Assembly: GCF_018802765.1 (NCBI RefSeq)
Contig: NZ_CP069163.1
Span: 2,862,311 to 2,926,310 of the forward strand
Length of the DNA: 64,000 bases
DNA from: Paludibacterium sp. B53371
Lineage (GTDB): Bacteria; Pseudomonadota; Gammaproteobacteria; Burkholderiales; Chromobacteriaceae
Direction: 5' to 3'
Below, piece by piece: positions 9,362-18,488 of the stretch. The translations under genes were made by a program, and so were the position numbers. The first letter of the stretch is position 1; each line of letters opens with the position of its first letter. The notes under the pieces are model-generated. The model was not told the origin of the DNA. It was given only the letters and a program-made list of their open reading frames with translations, and made no database searches.

Positions 9362-10255
9362 ATGCAAACATTACTGATAGCCGGCCTGGGCGATGTCGCC
9401 CGCCGTGCCATACCGCTGCTGCGCGGTCACTGGCGGATCGTGGCGCTGGTACGCGGCGCCGATCAACAACGTCGCGCCCGTGAACTCGGCGTCCTGCCGG
9501 TGCTGGCCGATCTGGACGATGCCCGCAGTCTGCGACGTCTGGCCGGACTGGCCCAGGCGGTACTGTACACCGCCCCGCCGCCGCTGCACGGCCAGCAGGA
9601 TCCTCGCCTGGTTAAGCTATTGTCTGCGCTGAGAAAAACCATCAGCATACCACAGCGTTTTGTCTACATCAGCACTTCAGGTGTCTACGGCGACCAGCAA
9701 GGCAGAAGGGTGACGGAATGTACGCCGCTGGCCGCCCGCACGCCGCGTGCCCTGCGCCGCATTGCCGCCGAAGCCGCCCTGCGCCAGGCCGCACATTGGC
9801 CGATGACGGTGACGGTGCTGCGTGCGCCGGGGATTTATGCCGAGGATCGCCTGCCGCTGGACCGGCTGCGTGCCGGCACCCCGGCGGCCATTCGCGAACA
9901 GGATGGTTTCGGCAATCACATCCATGCCGATGATCTGGCACGACTGTGTGTACGGGCGCTGCGACGAGAAGGTGGGATCAGGGTGTATAACGCCTGCGAC
10001 GATCTGCCCCTGCCCTTCGGCGACTGGTTCGATCTGCTGGCCGACCGCTTCGGCCTGGCGCGGGTGACACGTCTGCCGATGGCCGAACTGCTGCAGGTGC
10101 TCAGCCCGATGCAGGCTTCCTTTCTGACCGAATCGCGGCAACTGGACAATGGCCGGCTCAAGCGCGAGCTGGGCGACGTGCTGCAATACCACACGGTGCA
10201 TGATTTTCTGGCGGTCGCGGACGATGCCCTCGCCCTGCAGGCCAAGTTTCGGTAA
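9362..10255 (+). CDS. NAD-dependent epimerase/dehydratase (SDR) family protein
   Basis: This 297-residue protein has an N-terminal Rossmann strand with [15 protein letters not shown] (first glycines near residue 7), a [10 protein letters not shown] segment near residue 101 with the catalytic-type tyrosine, and an HADDLARL segment near residue 191. It resembles the YeeZ/atypical SDR group. I use the ATG at 9362, six bases inside the first possible TTG start. The gene is divergent from the reductase with only about 35 bases between starts and is followed by trmB. Its substrate cannot be inferred. Confidence 0.8.
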   Translation: MQTLLIAGLGDVARRAIPLLRGHWRIVALVRGADQQRRARELGVLPVLADLDDARSLRRLAGLAQAVLYTAPPPLHGQQDPRLVKLLSALRKTISIPQRFVYISTSGVYGDQQGRRVTECTPLAARTPRALRRIAAEAALRQAAHWPMTVTVLRAPGIYAEDRLPLDRLRAGTPAAIREQDGFGNHIHADDLARLCVRALRREGGIRVYNACDDLPLPFGDWFDLLADRFGLARVTRLPMAELLQVLSPMQASFLTESRQLDNGRLKRELGDVLQYHTVHDFLAVADDALALQAKFR

Positions 10256-10289
10256 CATCAGCTGTTTTTCGATTTTGGCGCTCAATACG

Positions 10290-10976
10290 ATGGAAAACCC
10301 GGATTTTCAACGGCATATTCGCAGCTTTGTCCTGCGGCAAGGTCACCTGTCTGCAGCGCAGAAGCGCGCCATGGACGAAGGCATGCCGCGCTGGGGCATC
10401 GAGTATCAGCCGGCAGTGCTCGACCTGACGCAGGCGTTCGGACGCAGCGCGCCCAAGATTCTCGAGATTGGCTTCGGCATGGGCACGGCCACGGCGGAGA
10501 TCGCCGAGCAGAATCCTGACCGCGATTATCTCGGCATCGAGGTACACTCCCCCGGTGTCGGCAACCTGCTCAAGCTGATCAATGAGAAGCAACTGAGCAA
10601 TCTGCGCCTGATCCGCCACGATGCAGTCGAGGTCATCGACAATATGCTGGCCGATGGCTGCCTGGACGGCATTCATATTTTCTTCCCCGATCCCTGGCCG
10701 AAGAAGCGGCACCACAAGCGCCGCCTGATCCAGTCGCCGCTGATTGCCAAACTGGCCACCAAGCTGCGTCCCGGCGGCTATCTGCACGCAGCCACCGACT
10801 GGGAGGAGTATGCCCAGCAAATGCTGGAAGTGTTCAGCGCTGAGCCGCTGCTGGCCAATAGTGTCGCCGAAGGCTATTCGCCGCGGCCGGATTACCGCCC
10901 GCTGACCAAGTTCGAGCTGCGCGGCATCCGCCTCGGTCATGGTGTCTGGGATGTGATTTTCCAGCGCAAGGGCTGA
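10290..10976 (+). CDS. trmB: tRNA (guanine-N7)-methyltransferase
   Basis: It methylates G46 in the tRNA variable loop using S-adenosylmethionine. The 228-residue protein has the SAM motif EIGFGMG at residues 59-65, the [16 protein letters not shown] signature near residue 131, and a C-terminal [10 protein letters not shown] segment. The start is the ATG at 10290 (MENPDF); longer upstream frames overlap the SDR gene and are not conserved. It lies 34 bases after the SDR gene and is followed by a terminator hairpin. Confidence 0.95.
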   Translation: MENPDFQRHIRSFVLRQGHLSAAQKRAMDEGMPRWGIEYQPAVLDLTQAFGRSAPKILEIGFGMGTATAEIAEQNPDRDYLGIEVHSPGVGNLLKLINEKQLSNLRLIRHDAVEVIDNMLADGCLDGIHIFFPDPWPKKRHHKRRLIQSPLIAKLATKLRPGGYLHAATDWEEYAQQMLEVFSAEPLLANSVAEGYSPRPDYRPLTKFELRGIRLGHGVWDVIFQRKG

Positions 10977-10996
10977 GTGTCCTGCCCAGCAAAACC

Positions 10997-11031
10997 ATGC
11001 CGCTCGCAGCCAGACTGCCAGCGGCATTTTT
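10997..11031 (+). terminator. Intrinsic terminator after trmB
   Basis: ATGCCGCT (10997-11004) pairs with AGCGGCAT (11020-11027), with an inner GCAG/CTGC pairing, followed by a T5 tract. Four A residues upstream mean it may also serve the convergent peroxidase gene. Confidence 0.85.
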
Positions 11032-11043
11032 CACGCCTTTGCC

Positions 11044-11526
11044 TCAGGGGCGCCGCAGCAGGCGATGGATATCTTCTACCAGTTCATAGGGCTCGACCGC
11101 TGGCTCGAAGCGCTTGACCAGCCGCCCCTGCGGATCGATGAGGAATTTGGTGAAGTTCCACTTCACCGGCTGCGGGTAGTCGCCGGCGGCACCGGTCAGC
11201 CATTGCCACAAGGGGCTGGCCCCCGGGCCGTTGACCTCACATTTGGCCATCACCGGGAACGTCACGGCAAAGCGCGTCTGGCAAAAGGAGACGATGTCGG
11301 CATGACTGCCCGGCTCCTGCGCACCGAACTGGTTGCAGGGAAAGGCCAGCACGCTAAACGGCGACAGACTGAAGTGCTGCTGCAGCTCCTGCAGGCCGGC
11401 ATATTGCCGTGTATAGCCGCACTCGCTGGCGGTATTGACGACCAGCACGACCTTGCCGGCATAAAGCGCCAGGGACTGCTGGCCACCCTCTCCGGTCTCG
11501 GCGCTGAAATCATGGAACGTGGGCAT
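11044..11526 (-). CDS. Glutathione peroxidase family protein (cysteine type)
   Basis: This 160-residue thioredoxin-fold peroxidase reduces hydrogen peroxide or lipid hydroperoxides with glutathione or thioredoxin. The active-site motif NTASECGYT places the peroxidatic cysteine at residue 36 (selenocysteine in some homologues), and the FPCNQFGAQEPG and WNFTKFLID motifs carry the conserved Gln and Trp. The start is the ATG at 11526; longer in-frame extensions run antisense into the divergent DUF1841 gene. BtuE-like proteins have this size. It converges with trmB. Confidence 0.9.
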   Translation of the reverse strand: MPTFHDFSAETGEGGQQSLALYAGKVVLVVNTASECGYTRQYAGLQELQQHFSLSPFSVLAFPCNQFGAQEPGSHADIVSFCQTRFAVTFPVMAKCEVNGPGASPLWQWLTGAAGDYPQPVKWNFTKFLIDPQGRLVKRFEPAVEPYELVEDIHRLLRRP

Positions 11527-11543
11527 GGCATCTCTCCATCGCG

Positions 11544-11549
11544 TATAAT
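11544..11549 (+). promoter_or_regulatory. Candidate -10 element for the DUF1841 gene
   Basis: A perfect TATAAT lies 31 bases before the ATG at 11581 in the 54-base interval between two divergent genes. No good -35 hexamer is visible 16-18 bases upstream. Confidence 0.4.
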
Positions 11550-11580
11550 CCGGTTTCCCGTTTTTCTCAGGTCGTTCCCC

Positions 11581-12051
11581 ATGTTCAACCCAAGCCGTCA
11601 GGACGCGCGTCGCTTTTTTTTTGATATCTGGTCGAAGCATAAAGCGCAAGAAACTTTGGCAGATCTCGAACGCCTGACCCTGGGAATCCTGCTGGCGCAC
11701 CCGGAATATCACCCGATCCTCGACAATCCGGAGCAATATCTGGAGCAGGAATGGCCGCCGGAGCTTGGCCAGACCAATCCTTTCCTGCACATGAGCCTGC
11801 ACATGGCCATCGAGGAGCAGCGTTCGATCGATCAGCCGTTTGGCATTCGCTCGCTGTATGCGCAACTGGCGCTGCGCCTGGGGGACGAACATGCTGCGCA
11901 GCACGCCATGATGGACTGCCTGGCCGAGATGATCTGGCAGTCGCAGCGCAACCACACCCCGCCGGACGTCAACGTCTACCTGAGCGCAGTACGCGCCAGG
12001 CTGGGCATGGGCGCGGAAGAGACCCCGCGCCCGACGCTGGACGAACTCTAG
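11581..12051 (+). CDS. DUF1841 family protein
   Basis: This 156-residue, mainly helical, soluble protein begins MFNPSRQDARRFFFDIWSKH and contains HPEYHPIL and NPFLHMSLHMAIEEQ segments that mark the DUF1841 family, found mostly in beta- and gammaproteobacteria with no known function. The several histidines in the HPEYH and FLHMSLHM segments could form a metal site, but this is inference. It stands alone between a divergent peroxidase and a convergent dehydrogenase. Confidence 0.85.
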   Translation: MFNPSRQDARRFFFDIWSKHKAQETLADLERLTLGILLAHPEYHPILDNPEQYLEQEWPPELGQTNPFLHMSLHMAIEEQRSIDQPFGIRSLYAQLALRLGDEHAAQHAMMDCLAEMIWQSQRNHTPPDVNVYLSAVRARLGMGAEETPRPTLDEL

Positions 12052-12084
12052 CCGCCTGTCCCCGCTGCGTGGACAGGTCCAGCC

Positions 12085-13035
12085 TCACACCACCCGGTTT
12101 TGCAAATTGCCGGCGTAATACGAACTGACATTGTCCACCACCTGCTGTGCCAGCCGTGTCATCGCCTGCTGACTGGCCCAGGCCACATGCGGCGTGACGA
12201 TCAGATTGGGCAGCGCGACGCGGCTCAGAATGTGGTCTTCCGGCGCCGGCTCGACACTCAGCACGTCCAACCCTGCCCCGCCCAGCCTGCCGCCCTGCAG
12301 GGCCGCCAGCAAGGCCGCCTCATCCACCAGTTCGCCGCGGGCGGTATTGATCAGCAGCGCATCTCGACGCATCAGCGACAGCGCCGCCGCATCGATCAGC
12401 CCGCGGGTCTCCGGCGTCAGCAAACAGTGCAGCGACAGCACGTCGGCACGACGCAAACCGTCCTCAAACAGACAGTAACCAGGCCTTGGCGTGGAGACGC
12501 CCCGGCGCTCGGCGAAAACCACCTGCATGCCAAACGCCCGGGCGCGGACGGCCAGCGCCTGACCGATCCCGCCGGAGCCGATGATGACCAGCGTACGCCC
12601 AGCCAGGTCGCGCACGGGCTCGCCATACAGGCAGAACTGGCGCGAACGTGCCCACTCGCCGGCCAGGACGGCCTGGCGGTAGTAGGGCAGATTGCGCGCC
12701 AGCGCCAGCATCAGCATGAAGGCATGCTCTGCCACCGTGTCGTCGCCGTAATGGCGGACGTTGCACACGGCAATTTCCTGCTCGTGGCAGGCAGCCAGAT
12801 CCACATTATTCACCCCGGTCGCGGCCACGGCGATCAGCCTGAGCTTGGGCAATTGCTGCAGCAGTTCACGCCGCAGCGGCACCTTGTTGACGATCAGCAC
12901 CTCGGCGTCTGCACAACGCTCCAGCAACTGGGCCGGAGCGGTTTCGCCATGACACTGCAACTGGTGGGGGAAGGCAAAGGCAGGCAGTTCGACAGGCAGG
13001 CTGTCACGATCGGGAAAAACAATCTGGACGGTCAT
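12085..13035 (-). CDS. D-isomer specific 2-hydroxyacid dehydrogenase
   Basis: This 316-residue NAD(P)-dependent dehydrogenase reduces a 2-keto acid or oxidises a D-2-hydroxyacid. The nucleotide-binding motif is IIGSGGIGQ at residues 151-159. The catalytic Arg lies in NTARGELVDE, and the His in VTPHVAWAS. It resembles glycerate dehydrogenase/hydroxypyruvate reductase (HprA), but the substrate is not certain. I prefer the ATG at 13035 with GAGG about 9 bases upstream, over a GTG three codons earlier. It converges with the DUF1841 gene. Confidence 0.88.
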   Translation of the reverse strand: MTVQIVFPDRDSLPVELPAFAFPHQLQCHGETAPAQLLERCADAEVLIVNKVPLRRELLQQLPKLRLIAVAATGVNNVDLAACHEQEIAVCNVRHYGDDTVAEHAFMLMLALARNLPYYRQAVLAGEWARSRQFCLYGEPVRDLAGRTLVIIGSGGIGQALAVRARAFGMQVVFAERRGVSTPRPGYCLFEDGLRRADVLSLHCLLTPETRGLIDAAALSLMRRDALLINTARGELVDEAALLAALQGGRLGGAGLDVLSVEPAPEDHILSRVALPNLIVTPHVAWASQQAMTRLAQQVVDNVSSYYAGNLQNRVV

Positions 13036-13083
13036 GCATCGCACCTCGGGTCGGGTCGCAGACCCGGCCCGGGCGGATCTGCC

Positions 13084-13866
13084 TCAATATTGGTAGGAGA
13101 CGGTATCGCGGTAGGCGTGCCAGCTGGCGAGAGCGATCAGAGGCATGGTGAACACCAGACCGATCAGGTAGGTCGCCAGGCCGATACCAGTCAATACCAC
13201 GATGATAGCGGCCCACCATGTCATTGTCTTGATGTTCTTTTGCACCACCCGCAGGCTGATGAGCATGGCGGTCATGGTGTCGACCTCCTTGTCCAGCATC
13301 ATCGGCACGGCAATGACACTGGCGACGAAAGCCACCAGGGCAAACAGCAGGCCGGCGGCAAAGTAGCTCAGCAAAAAAGCGGCATTGGGCGTGCGCGACA
13401 GGTGCAACAGGATGTCGCCAAGGGATGGCAGCATGGCGGCACCAAAAAACAGGGTAAACAGCAGCAGCGACAGCCGGAACCAGCAGAAGGCCAGCACCGC
13501 CAGCATGGCCGCATAGAGCGAGATGCCCTGCAGATTGTGGCGCCAGGCCAGCAGACTGCGCCACAGCGAGACCTGCCCGTGCCGCTTGATCCCTTCGCGC
13601 TGGCGCGCCAGGTCATACAGGCCGATGGCCATGAACGGCCCGGTCAGCAGGAACAGCGAAGACAAAATCAGCACCACCAGCGGCGTGGCGGAGAAGAAGC
13701 CGGTAGCGGCATAGCCCATCAGCACGAAGATCGCCCCATAAAACAAGGCATCGGCCGAGGCGCGCTGCAGATCCTCCAGCGCCAGCTGCAGCCAGTGCCG
13801 GATCCGGCCTGGCAGGACTTCGCGAATGATGACGTGCTCGGTGACGGAATCATGGGTCAGCTCCAT
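13084..13866 (-). CDS. DUF2189 integral membrane protein
   Basis: This 260-residue protein has about six hydrophobic segments (near residues 40-60, 65-85, 115-145, 160-190, 215-235 and 238-255). The RIRHWLQLALEDLQRA segment near residue 21 and the PLIALASWHAYRD C-terminus are typical of DUF2189, a family of inner-membrane proteins with no known function. It lies 48 bases upstream of the dehydrogenase on the same strand, so the two may be co-transcribed, but no functional link is known. Confidence 0.85.
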   Translation of the reverse strand: MELTHDSVTEHVIIREVLPGRIRHWLQLALEDLQRASADALFYGAIFVLMGYAATGFFSATPLVVLILSSLFLLTGPFMAIGLYDLARQREGIKRHGQVSLWRSLLAWRHNLQGISLYAAMLAVLAFCWFRLSLLLFTLFFGAAMLPSLGDILLHLSRTPNAAFLLSYFAAGLLFALVAFVASVIAVPMMLDKEVDTMTAMLISLRVVQKNIKTMTWWAAIIVVLTGIGLATYLIGLVFTMPLIALASWHAYRDTVSYQY

Positions 13867-13966
13867 GGCACCTCCAGAACGGTCGGAAAAGGATGGCTGC
13901 TGATTTGATTGTTATGGTTTGGCCGCGGAAAAACAAGCCGCGAATACAACAGGGTAAGCCATGGCC

Positions 13967-13975
13967 TGCTACAAT
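13967..13975 (+). promoter_or_regulatory. Extended -10 promoter for the FKBP gene
   Basis: TGC-TACAAT forms an extended -10 (TGn plus a 5/6 hexamer), 33 bases before the ATG at 14009. No strong -35 is visible, which is acceptable for extended -10 promoters. Confidence 0.5.
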
Positions 13976-14008
13976 CCGCTTCGCTTATTCATTTCCACGG
14001 AACACATC

Positions 14009-14338
14009 ATGACCACTGAACTGATCATCGAAGACATCACCGTTGGCGAAGGCGCCGAAGCCACGCCGGGCAAGGAAGTCACCGTGCATTACACCGGCTG
14101 GCTGACGGATGGCAAGAAATTCGACTCGAGCAAGGACCGCTTTCAGCCGTTCAGCTTTCCGCTGGGGGCCGGGCATGTGATCAAAGGCTGGGATCAGGGC
14201 GTGGCAGGCATGAAGGTCGGCGGCGTCCGCAAGCTGACCATCCCGCCGGAACTGGGCTATGGGGCACGTGGCGCCGGCGGGGTGATTCCGCCGAACGCCG
14301 TACTGGTCTTTGAAGTCGAGCTGCTGAAAATCGACTGA
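14009..14338 (+). CDS. FKBP-type peptidyl-prolyl cis-trans isomerase
   Basis: This 109-residue single-domain FKBP has the canonical [31 protein letters not shown] and [19 protein letters not shown] segments. It catalyses proline isomerisation in protein folding. No signal peptide is seen, so it is probably cytoplasmic. The start is the ATG at 14009 ([10 protein letters not shown]), rather than an in-frame start 16 codons upstream that would cover the promoter. Similar small FKBPs are common in Neisseriales. Confidence 0.95.
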   Translation: MTTELIIEDITVGEGAEATPGKEVTVHYTGWLTDGKKFDSSKDRFQPFSFPLGAGHVIKGWDQGVAGMKVGGVRKLTIPPELGYGARGAGGVIPPNAVLVFEVELLKID

Positions 14339-14345
14339 GCGCGAT

Positions 14346-15005
14346 TCACTGATCACCCGCTTCGGCGGGTGAGGTGTTTTTGAGGCGGGCCTCTGCCGCC
14401 GCACGCTTCTTGCGGGCACGGCGGATCAGGTAGATCCCCAGCAGCACCCCGCCGACAGCCAGGGTGAGGATGCCGGCCTGACCGCGGTGGATCCAGGTCA
14501 GCAGCACGTCGCGGTTGGCGGCACCGTAATAGCCCATGTACACCCACAGGGGGACCGAGATCAGCGCGGCAAAACCATCGAGCAGCAGGAAACGCCAGTA
14601 AGGCACACGGCGGGTCATGCCGGCCGTGATGAAAATCGGTGAGCGCAGTCCGGGCAGGAAACGGGCCACGAACAGCACCCAGTGGCCGTAGCGGGAGAAC
14701 TGCTGCTGGACGGCACGGAAACGCGCCGGGGTCAGAATGCGGGCGATCGGCCGGAACTTCAGCACCCGTTTGCCCAGCCGGCGGCCGAGCAGGAACATGG
14801 CCCCATCACCGATCAGCACACCCAGCATGCCGACGAAGAACATCGTGTGGACATTGGTATACCCCAGACCGGAAATGATGCCACCCGCCACCAGGGTAAT
14901 ATCCTCGGGAATCGGCACACCGAAACCGCACAGCAGCAACACCGTGAACACGGCCAGATAGCCGTAACCGGTGAAGAAGTCGATCAGAATCTGAAGAATA
15001 TCCAT
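14346..15005 (-). CDS. DedA family membrane protein
   Basis: This 219-residue inner-membrane protein has the DedA/VTT features: the GFGVPIPEDITLVAGG segment near residue 27 and the FVARFLPGLRSPIFITAGMTRR segment (in two halves, about 112-133) with its key arginines. DedA proteins take part in envelope homeostasis, and some flip undecaprenyl phosphate or phosphatidylethanolamine; which applies here is unknown. The C-terminus is rich in Lys, Arg and Ala and is cytoplasmic. It converges with the FKBP gene (7 bases apart) and is divergent from alr. Confidence 0.92.
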   Translation of the reverse strand: MDILQILIDFFTGYGYLAVFTVLLLCGFGVPIPEDITLVAGGIISGLGYTNVHTMFFVGMLGVLIGDGAMFLLGRRLGKRVLKFRPIARILTPARFRAVQQQFSRYGHWVLFVARFLPGLRSPIFITAGMTRRVPYWRFLLLDGFAALISVPLWVYMGYYGAANRDVLLTWIHRGQAGILTLAVGGVLLGIYLIRRARKKRAAAEARLKNTSPAEAGDQ

Positions 15006-15078
15006 CTACCGTTGCCTGACTCCGCCCTCATGACAAGAAAGTGCTGATGGACAATGCCCCAGCAAGGCAAGAGGAGAA

Positions 15079-15084
15079 TATAAT
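15079..15084 (+). promoter_or_regulatory. Candidate -10 element for alr
   Basis: A perfect TATAAT lies 29 bases before the alr ATG within the divergent dedA-alr interval. No convincing -35 is visible, so confidence is limited. Confidence 0.4.
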
Positions 15085-15113
15085 AACACACCTACTGTGA
15101 CGATACCCCGAAC

Positions 15114-16187
15114 ATGACTCGCCCCATTCGCGTTGAGATCAACCTCTCCGCCATCAAGCATAACTACCGCCATTCCCGCCATCAGGCCCCGGGCAGCCAG
15201 GCCTATGCCGTCATCAAGGCCAATGCCTATGGCCATGGTGCCATGGAGGTCGCCACTGCACTGGCCGAGGAGGCAGATGGCTTTGCCATGCTGAATCTCG
15301 AAGACGCGCTGGCGCTGCGCAAGGCCGGCATCCGCCAGCCGCTCGCGCTGCTGGAAGGCCCTTTCGAGAAGCAGGAAACCATTCTGATGGCCGCACACGG
15401 CATTGCCGGCGCCATCCATAGCGAGCATCAGCTGGCCTGGCTGGCCGATGCCCATTTCCGTCATGGCCAGTTTGACGCCTGGCTGAAGGTCAACAGCGGC
15501 ATGAACCGCCTTGGCTTCCAGCCGCGCCAGGTCCGCCTGGCGCTCCAGCAACTGCGCAACATGCCGGATGTCCAGCTGTCGACCATCATGACCCACTTTG
15601 CCAGTGCCGATGACGAACGCGGCGTGGCGGATCAGTGGCAGCGCTTCGAGCCCATCGCCCGTGAATCGGGTCTGGCCGTCAGTGCCGCCAACTCCGCTGC
15701 CGTGTTCCATCATCCGCACACTCACTGCGACCGGGTACGTCCCGGCATCACGCTGTATGGCTGCTCGCCGTTCGAAGGGCAGACCGGGCGCGATCTGGGG
15801 CTGATTCCGGCCATGACCCTCTCGGCCGACATCATCGCCGTGCAGTACCTGCAGCCCGGCGACAATGTCGGCTATGGCTGCCGCTTCACGGCCGACAAGC
15901 CGATGCGCATCGGCATCGTCGCCTGCGGCTATGCTGACGGCTATCCGCGCATTGCACCGAACGGCACACCGGTCAGCATCGACGGCATTCGCTCCGGCAC
16001 AGTGGGCCGGGTGTCGATGGACATGCTGGCGGTGGACATCAGCCACATCGAACAGGCCGGCGTCGGCAGTCGCGTGGTGTTGTGGGGGGAAGACATTCCG
16101 CTGGAAAACGTCGCGGCAGCGGTCGGCACCCTGGCCTACGAGCTGATGTGCGGCGTGACCCTGCGGGTTCCCAAGATCTACGTCTGA
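15114..16187 (+). CDS. alr: Alanine racemase
   Basis: This PLP enzyme interconverts L- and D-alanine for peptidoglycan. The 357-residue protein carries the PLP lysine in AVIKANAYGHG (K35) and the C-terminal-domain CGYADGYPR and GRVSMDMLAVD motifs that contribute the second catalytic base region and substrate carboxylate binding. The length matches the family. It is monocistronic by position, divergent from dedA and convergent with glmM. It could serve as the biosynthetic (alr) or catabolic (dadX) form; no dadA neighbour is present, which favours alr. Confidence 0.94.
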   Translation: MTRPIRVEINLSAIKHNYRHSRHQAPGSQAYAVIKANAYGHGAMEVATALAEEADGFAMLNLEDALALRKAGIRQPLALLEGPFEKQETILMAAHGIAGAIHSEHQLAWLADAHFRHGQFDAWLKVNSGMNRLGFQPRQVRLALQQLRNMPDVQLSTIMTHFASADDERGVADQWQRFEPIARESGLAVSAANSAAVFHHPHTHCDRVRPGITLYGCSPFEGQTGRDLGLIPAMTLSADIIAVQYLQPGDNVGYGCRFTADKPMRIGIVACGYADGYPRIAPNGTPVSIDGIRSGTVGRVSMDMLAVDISHIEQAGVGSRVVLWGEDIPLENVAAAVGTLAYELMCGVTLRVPKIYV

Positions 16188-16205
16188 GCACCTGAGCGCC
16201 CGTCA

Positions 16206-16236
16206 GTCAGGCCGTCGTCGCGGACAACGGCCTGAC
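16206..16236. terminator. Hairpin between convergent alr and glmM
   Basis: A perfect 10-bp stem GTCAGGCCGT/ACGGCCTGAC with an 11-base loop occupies the 61-base interval between two convergent stop codons. There is no T-run on either side, so it is a weak or factor-assisted terminator candidate. Confidence 0.5.
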
Positions 16237-16248
16237 CGCTGGCCAGGA

Positions 16249-17586
16249 TCAGGCAGCGGCCGCCTCGATGGCGGCGGCGATGGCGCGAGCCCACTTGTCG
16301 GCCAGTTCGGCGGCATCGGCTTCGACCATCACCCGCACCACCGGTTCGGTCCCGCTCGGGCGCAATACCACCCGGCCATGACCGGCCAGTGCGGTTTCTG
16401 CCTGAGCCAAGGTCTCCTGTGCCGCCTGCTTCCAGTCCTGGCCTTTGAGGCGGACGTTGATCAGGGTCTGCGGGAAGGGCTGCCAGTCGGCACAGATACC
16501 GGCCAGATCGGCGGACAGCTCGCGCAGGCTGTTGAGTACCTGCAGGGCGGAAATGATGCCATCGCCGGTGCTGTGCTTGTCCAGACACAGGATGTGACCG
16601 GAAGCTTCGCCGCCGACCTGCCAGCCATTGGCGTGCAGCATCTCCAGCACGTAGCGGTCACCCACCTTGGCCCGGCCGAATTCGACGCCCTGCTTCTTCA
16701 GTGCCAGCTCCATGCCCAGATTGGTCATCACGGTACCGGCAATGCCACCCTTGAGTTCACCCCGCGCAGCCCGCGCCTTGGCGATCACATAGATCAGCTG
16801 GTCGCCGTCATAAACCCGCCCCGTGCGGTCCACCATCATCAGGCGGTCGCCATCGCCATCCAGCGCGATGCCGAAGTCGGCCTCGTGCTGCAGCACGGCC
16901 GCCTGCAGGGTCTTGGTATGGGTGGCCCCTACCTTGTCGTTAATGTTGTAGCCGTTCGGCTCGCCACCGATGACGATGACCTCGGCGCCCAGTTCGTGGA
17001 ACACCTTGGGGGCAATGTGGTAGGTCGCGCCATGGGCGCAGTCGACCACCAGCTTGAGGCCCCTCAGATCGCGATCATTGGGGAAGCTGCTCTTGCAGAA
17101 TTCGATATAGCGCTCGGCCGCGCCTTCAATGCGACGGGCACGTCCCAGCCCGGTCGAGGGCTTGGTTTCCAGCGGCTCGTCCAGCATGGCTTCAATTTCC
17201 AGCTCAATGCGGTCATCCAGCTTGATGCCGCCTTCGGCGAAGAACTTGATGCCGTTATCGTGGAAGGGGTTGTGCGAGGCCGAGATCATGACCCCGGCCG
17301 ACAAACGCAATGCGCGTGTCAGGTAGGCAATGCCCGGGGTCGGCAGCGGCCCGGTGAGCAGCACATTGACCCCGGCGGCGGTAAAGCCGGCCTGCAGAGC
17401 CGCTTCCAGCATATAGCCGGAAATGCGGGTGTCCTTGCCGATCAGGACCGTCGGATGCTGGTCGCGATCATGATTGACCAGCACGCGGCCGGCGGCATAA
17501 CCGAGCTTGAGGACAAACTCGGGAGTAATCGGAAACTGGCCGACTTCGCCACGCACCCCATCGGTGCCAAAGTATTTGCGAGACAT
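16249..17586 (-). CDS. glmM: Phosphoglucosamine mutase
   Basis: It converts glucosamine-6-phosphate to glucosamine-1-phosphate for UDP-GlcNAc, feeding peptidoglycan and LPS. The 445-residue protein has the phosphoserine motif ISASHNP (residues 101-107), the metal-binding DGDGDR loop near residue 241, and the GEASGH and RPSGTEP sugar and phosphate loops. The start is the ATG at 17586 ([13 protein letters not shown]). It is the last gene of ftsH-folP-glmM, an order found across many proteobacteria. Confidence 0.96.
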   Translation of the reverse strand: MSRKYFGTDGVRGEVGQFPITPEFVLKLGYAAGRVLVNHDRDQHPTVLIGKDTRISGYMLEAALQAGFTAAGVNVLLTGPLPTPGIAYLTRALRLSAGVMISASHNPFHDNGIKFFAEGGIKLDDRIELEIEAMLDEPLETKPSTGLGRARRIEGAAERYIEFCKSSFPNDRDLRGLKLVVDCAHGATYHIAPKVFHELGAEVIVIGGEPNGYNINDKVGATHTKTLQAAVLQHEADFGIALDGDGDRLMMVDRTGRVYDGDQLIYVIAKARAARGELKGGIAGTVMTNLGMELALKKQGVEFGRAKVGDRYVLEMLHANGWQVGGEASGHILCLDKHSTGDGIISALQVLNSLRELSADLAGICADWQPFPQTLINVRLKGQDWKQAAQETLAQAETALAGHGRVVLRPSGTEPVVRVMVEADAAELADKWARAIAAAIEAAAA

Positions 17587-17606
17587 CGTATTCATCCTGC
17601 TCAAGG

Positions 17607-18434
17607 TTATTCTTGCTGCAACGCGGCCAGCACTTGCAGTGCCTGGCGTGTTGCCTTGACATCATGTACCCGGATCACCGCGGCACCGCGGCGTGCCGAT
17701 TCCATCGCGACGGCCACGCTGGCCCCGAGACGCTCGCTGGCCACGCGCTCTCCGGTGATGGCACCCAGCATCGACTTGCGCGACAGGCCGACCAGCAGGG
17801 GCACACCGGCGCGCGCCTGCAGCTGCGGCAAGGCGCGCAACAGCGCCAGGTTGTGCGCCAGGGTCTTGCCGAAGCCGAAGCCCGGGTCCACCAGCAGACG
17901 CTCGCGGGCGATGCCGGCATCCAGGCACAGCGCCACGCGCCGTTGCAGATAGCTGCCGACCTCGTCCACCACATCCTGATAGTGCGGATCGTGCTGCATG
18001 GTGTCCGGATTGCCCTGCTTGTGCATCAGGCAGATCCCGGCCTCGCAGTCGGCCATCAGCGCCACGGCGCCCTCGTCTTCCAGCGCCGATACGTCATTGA
18101 TGAGATCGATGCCGATGGTCAGCGCCTCGCGCATCACCTCGCTGCGCCGGGTATCCAGCGACAGGGGCACACCGCACCCCTGCAGCCGTGCCAGAACCGG
18201 CAATACCCGGTCCATCTCCTGCTGCGGGCTGACAAAGGGCGCATTGGGACGTGTCGATTCGCCACCGATATCCAGCAGGTCGGCGCCCTCGGCCAACAGC
18301 CGTTCGGCCTGCGCCAGTGCCGCATCGGGCGCGTCGAACCGGCCACCGTCGGAAAACGAATCAGGCGTGACATTGAGAATGCCCATCACCAGGGGACGGG
18401 ACAGATCAAGCTGGAAACGGCCGCATTGCATCAT
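17607..18434 (-). CDS. folP: Dihydropteroate synthase
   Basis: It joins p-aminobenzoate to dihydropterin pyrophosphate in folate synthesis and is the sulfonamide target. The 275-residue protein has the two DHPS signatures, [14 protein letters not shown] near residue 18 and [13 protein letters not shown] near residue 55, plus the C-terminal GLSRKSMLG loop. I choose the ATG at 18434; a second ATG follows immediately, and a TTG three codons upstream is possible. It lies between ftsH and glmM, 20 bases from glmM. Confidence 0.95.
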   Translation of the reverse strand: MMQCGRFQLDLSRPLVMGILNVTPDSFSDGGRFDAPDAALAQAERLLAEGADLLDIGGESTRPNAPFVSPQQEMDRVLPVLARLQGCGVPLSLDTRRSEVMREALTIGIDLINDVSALEDEGAVALMADCEAGICLMHKQGNPDTMQHDPHYQDVVDEVGSYLQRRVALCLDAGIARERLLVDPGFGFGKTLAHNLALLRALPQLQARAGVPLLVGLSRKSMLGAITGERVASERLGASVAVAMESARRGAAVIRVHDVKATRQALQVLAALQQE

Positions 18435-18440
18435 GGCAGT

Positions 18441-18477
18441 CAAAATGGAAAGACTGGCGGGGAACCCCCGCCAGTCT
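18441..18477 (-). terminator. Hairpin between ftsH and folP
   Basis: A 12-bp perfect stem AGACTGGCGGGG/CCCCGCCAGTCT with a 3-base loop follows ftsH by 11 bases. On the minus strand it is followed by TTTCCATTTT. It probably terminates part of the ftsH transcript and reduces expression of folP-glmM. Confidence 0.7.
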
Positions 18478-18488
18478 GCATGAGAAGA